From: Bacillus sp. JCM 19034
GTDB taxonomy: Bacteria; Bacillota; Bacilli; Bacillales; Bacillaceae_D
Direction of reading: 5' to 3'
Assembly (NCBI RefSeq): GCF_001310635.1
Contig: NZ_BAXR01000002.1
Location: forward strand, 310,001-374,000
Length of the DNA: 64,000 nucleotides
Shown here: positions 61,376-64,000 of the stretch, piece by piece
How positions within the stretch are numbered: the first letter of the stretch is position 1
Layout of the letters: every line of letters begins with the position of its first letter
Notes under the pieces: generated by a model
Databases searched by the model: none
What the model was told of the DNA's origin: nothing
What the model saw: only the letters and a program-made list of their open reading frames with translations
Program-made: the position numbers and the translations under genes

Positions 61376-61763
61376 TTAAAATTAAAGACGGTGAAATACT
61401 TGTTATAGTTATTGCTTCTCGGTAAGTATAGTGATGAATGACTTAATATAGATATGTTTAGGTATATGAGCATTGTGATTTATTATACTTGCTGTTAAAC
61501 TAAATTGAACAACCACCACTTAAAAAGTAGTCTATTAACTGTGTAACCACTATTGCCTTTACTAAAAGACAATTGGCAAATGAACGTATAATTAAATTAA
61601 ACGGTTATAATATACGTAATAGGCAGATTTTCAGTTGGAATTGATTCTTAGTACGAGCGTTCCTGTCGTTCAACAATCATAGCTACCGCAACCGCTACTT
61701 ATGAGGATGATGGTGAGAAAATGAGAGGAACAACGACAATTTATAGAGTGGAGCGATTCTATA

Positions 61764-62768
61764 GTGGATAAGCGTGATAAGAAGGATAATCTTATTTTAT
61801 ACCCTGGTTTAGTAAAACGTTTAATTGAAAAGGGAATGGATGCATTAAAGGATAAAAATGGGCAAGCGGCATTGGAGTTTTTTTTAGAGGCAGAAACGTA
61901 TGATGAAGCAAACCCTCAAGTTACATTTGGTAAAATGTTAAGTCTAATTGAGTTAGGACGTTTGAACGAAGCTTTGAAACAGTCCAAGGAACTTTTACAT
62001 GGTGGAACAGGAGATTATTATGAAATATTACAAGTGCATATCTCTTTACTCGTTCAACTTGGACATTATAATGAAGTTGTTCAATTACTAGAAGCTGTTA
62101 TAACAGAAGAAAAGCTCCCATCTCAATATGCTGAATCCTTTTATCAGCTGCTTCATTTTAGTAGACAAATGGTAAGTGGTCAACAATGGAGTAATTCTAG
62201 GGAAGATGAATCGATCTCAGATACTGTAAAACCAATGTTAGAAGCAGAATCAATAGAACTACAAGCTTCTGCGATTACTATGTTAAAGGATTCAGATGCA
62301 AAAGATGCTATCTCTTTATTAATTGCATACATAAACGAAGATAATCGAGATCCAGTTCTTGTTTCATTAGCGATCCAAGCGTTGAAAGACAAAGGATTAA
62401 ATCAAATAGTTACATATCAAAGAGGTAAAGAAACAAAACAAACAAATCCGAATGAAATTGATCAAGATGGATTAGAAACATTTCAAAGAGCGATTGTGGC
62501 AAAATTAGAGGATTTGGTTGAGAATGAAGATCCTGTATTATTAGATATTGCCAAGCAATTGTGTGTTACTTATATGTTATCCATTTATCCACTTTTCCCT
62601 GAACCGAAAGATGAAAGGGTTTGGGCTTGTGTATTTTATGCTTGCGCTGCAGAAAGAATCGGCTTAGAATGTCAAGAGGTTATTCATTTTGAGGAAATCG
62701 ATCAAAAGCTGTTGATACAAAAGGTAGAAGAGGTAATGGATATAGAGTCTGCTGATTATCGGCTATAA
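61764..62768 (+). CDS. ysoA: TPR-repeat protein YsoA
   Basis: The 334-residue product has tetratricopeptide-like helical repeats in its first 130 residues (GMDALKDKNGQAALEFFLEAETYDEANPQVTFGKMLSLIELGRLNEALKQ, LLVQLGHYNEVVQLLEAVI) followed by a HEAT-like or DUF-type helical half. It is soluble, with no signal peptide. Its exact function is unknown. Its place between leuD and tig is that of ysoA in B. subtilis. It starts at GTG 61764 behind GTGGAGCG. Confidence 0.82.
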   Translation: MDKRDKKDNLILYPGLVKRLIEKGMDALKDKNGQAALEFFLEAETYDEANPQVTFGKMLSLIELGRLNEALKQSKELLHGGTGDYYEILQVHISLLVQLGHYNEVVQLLEAVITEEKLPSQYAESFYQLLHFSRQMVSGQQWSNSREDESISDTVKPMLEAESIELQASAITMLKDSDAKDAISLLIAYINEDNRDPVLVSLAIQALKDKGLNQIVTYQRGKETKQTNPNEIDQDGLETFQRAIVAKLEDLVENEDPVLLDIAKQLCVTYMLSIYPLFPEPKDERVWACVFYACAAERIGLECQEVIHFEEIDQKLLIQKVEEVMDIESADYRL

Positions 62769-62794
62769 TCAATATGATTAACAAATAGTATTAT

Positions 62795-62822
62795 TTGAAT
62801 TGATGAAACGTTATGGTATACT
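62795..62822 (+). promoter_or_regulatory. Predicted SigA promoter of tig
   Basis: TTGAAT (62795-62800), a 16-base spacer and TATACT (62817-62822) with a TGG extended -10 lie about 80 bases before tig. Confidence 0.65.
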
Positions 62823-62900
62823 AGAATGGTTGCCAAAGTCTAAGAATGAATGAATGGTTCATAAAATGTAGAAGATGTAATAAGTTGGAGGGAATAGCAC

Positions 62901-64000
62901 ATGACTGCAAAATGGGAAAAATTAGAGGGAAACGAAGGAGTATTAACAGTTGAAGTTGAAGCTGATAAAGTGAATACAGCATTAGATCAAGCTTTCAAAA
63001 AGGTCGTCAAAAAAGTGAATCTACCTGGGTTCCGCAAAGGGAAAGTACCACGCCCGATTTTTGAAAAGCAATTTGGTGTTGAATCACTTTATCAAGATGC
63101 ACTTGATATTCTTTTACCAGGAGAATATGCTCAAGCTGTGGAAGAAACAGGTATTCAGCCAGTTGATCGTCCTGAAATTGATATTGAGTCAATGGAAAAA
63201 GGAAGCAAATTAGTATTTACTGCCAAAGTGACTGTCAAACCAGAAGTTGAACTTGGTGAGTATAAAGGTTTGGAAGTTGAAGTTCCTGATACAAACGTTA
63301 CGGATGAGGATATTGAAGCAGAAATAAAGACTCTTCAAGAGCGTCAAGCAGAACTTGTCGTGTTAGAAGATGGTGAAATAGAAGAAGGAGATACGGCCGT
63401 CTTTGATTTTGAAGGGTTTGTAGACGGCGAACCGTTTGAAGGTGGACAAGCGGAGAATTACTCACTTGAAATTGGCTCTGGTCAATTTATTCCAGGTTTT
63501 GAAGATCAACTAATTGGTTTAAAAGCAGGAGATGAAAAAGATATTGAAGTAACATTTCCTGAAGAATATCATGCTGAAAACCTTGCCGGTAAGCCAGCTA
63601 CGTTTAAGGTGAAAGTGCATGATATTAAACGTAAGCAATTACCTGAATTAGATGATGAATTTGCAAAGGACGTTAATGAAGAAGTCGAAACATTAGATGA
63701 ACTAAAGGCTTCCCTAAAAGAAAACTTACAAAAAGATAAAGAGAATCAGGCTGAGAACCAAGTTCGTGATGCCCTTGTACAACAGGCTAGTGAGAATGCG
63801 ACGATCGATATTCCAGATGCAATGATTGCATCAGAAGTTGACCGTATGCTGCAAGAATTTGAGCAACGTTTACAAGCTCAAGGAATGAACCTTGAAATGT
63901 ACTTCCAATTCTCTGGTCAAGATGAAGAGGCAATGCGTGAACAATTTAAGGAAGATGCACAAAAGCGCGTACGAATGAATTTAACGTTAGAAGCTATTGC
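62901..64000 (+). CDS. tig: Trigger factor, 5' part (gene runs out of the window)
   Basis: Trigger factor is the ribosome-bound chaperone and prolyl isomerase. The ribosome-binding signature GFRKGKVP lies near residue 45 ([18 protein letters not shown]). The PPIase domain begins near residue 150 ([32 protein letters not shown]), followed by the C-terminal chaperone helices ([21 protein letters not shown]). About 366 of some 430 residues are inside the window, with no stop codon reached. GGAGGGAA precedes the ATG. Confidence 0.97.
   Translation, partial: MTAKWEKLEGNEGVLTVEVEADKVNTALDQAFKKVVKKVNLPGFRKGKVPRPIFEKQFGVESLYQDALDILLPGEYAQAVEETGIQPVDRPEIDIESMEKGSKLVFTAKVTVKPEVELGEYKGLEVEVPDTNVTDEDIEAEIKTLQERQAELVVLEDGEIEEGDTAVFDFEGFVDGEPFEGGQAENYSLEIGSGQFIPGFEDQLIGLKAGDEKDIEVTFPEEYHAENLAGKPATFKVKVHDIKRKQLPELDDEFAKDVNEEVETLDELKASLKENLQKDKENQAENQVRDALVQQASENATIDIPDAMIASEVDRMLQEFEQRLQAQGMNLEMYFQFSGQDEEAMREQFKEDAQKRVRMNLTLEAI

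Overview
The window is a stretch of chromosome from a spore-forming, low-GC Gram-positive bacterium of the family Bacillaceae. The evidence is the gene order, which largely follows the Bacillus subtilis polA-to-tig segment, and the many sporulation and germination genes (ytaF, ytxC, sspI, gerE, gerM, a gerA-type operon). T-box, L20 and SigW control elements fit the same group. A futalosine-pathway menaquinone gene (mqnC) and a Ktr-type K+ transporter suggest the alkaliphilic/halotolerant branch (B. halodurans-like) rather than B. subtilis itself; that placement is inference.

Layout: 1-9.4 kb holds DNA replication and repair with metabolism (polA 3' end, mutM, ytaF, coaE, speD, nrdR, dnaB, dnaI, mqnC). 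9.5-14.2 kb holds ytxC, thrS behind a Thr T-box, and infC-rpmI-rplT behind an L20 leader. 14.3-18.8 kb holds small membrane genes, ysdB with a SigW promoter, a dUTPase, an M42 peptidase, sspI and an rRNA methylase. 18.8-31 kb holds pheST behind a Phe T-box, zapA-cvpA, polX, mutS2, yshE, trxA and uvrC. 31-36.6 kb holds yslB, ktr and sdhCAB. 36.7-45.5 kb holds gerE, ptsHI with an antitermination leader, a MarR gene, racE, a PadR gene, gerM, rph, rdgB and a phosphodiesterase. 45.5-47.9 kb is a tRNA-Gly/tRNA-Arg locus followed by decayed accessory DNA. 47.9-51.8 kb is a gerA-type germinant receptor operon. 52.3-61.4 kb is branched-chain amino acid synthesis (ilvD, Leu T-box, ilvBHC, leuBCD), with leuA missing from its usual place. 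61.7-64 kb holds a TPR protein and the 5' part of tig.

About nineteen single-base frameshifts, nearly all in short homopolymers and mostly deletions, break thirteen genes plus a PadR regulator. Essential genes (infC, pheS) are among them. This looks like uncorrected sequencing or assembly error, so these genes are annotated as single loci with the break positions given.

The best candidates for new biology are a possible leader-peptide attenuator in front of speD, a duplicated 5' half of tRNA-Gly placed between the tRNA promoter and the intact gene, a GlcT-type antiterminator directly on ptsHI, a leuA deletion scar inside the ilv-leu operon, and an unannotated 26-residue membrane peptide before trxA. 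No CRISPR array, intact insertion sequence or prophage was seen.
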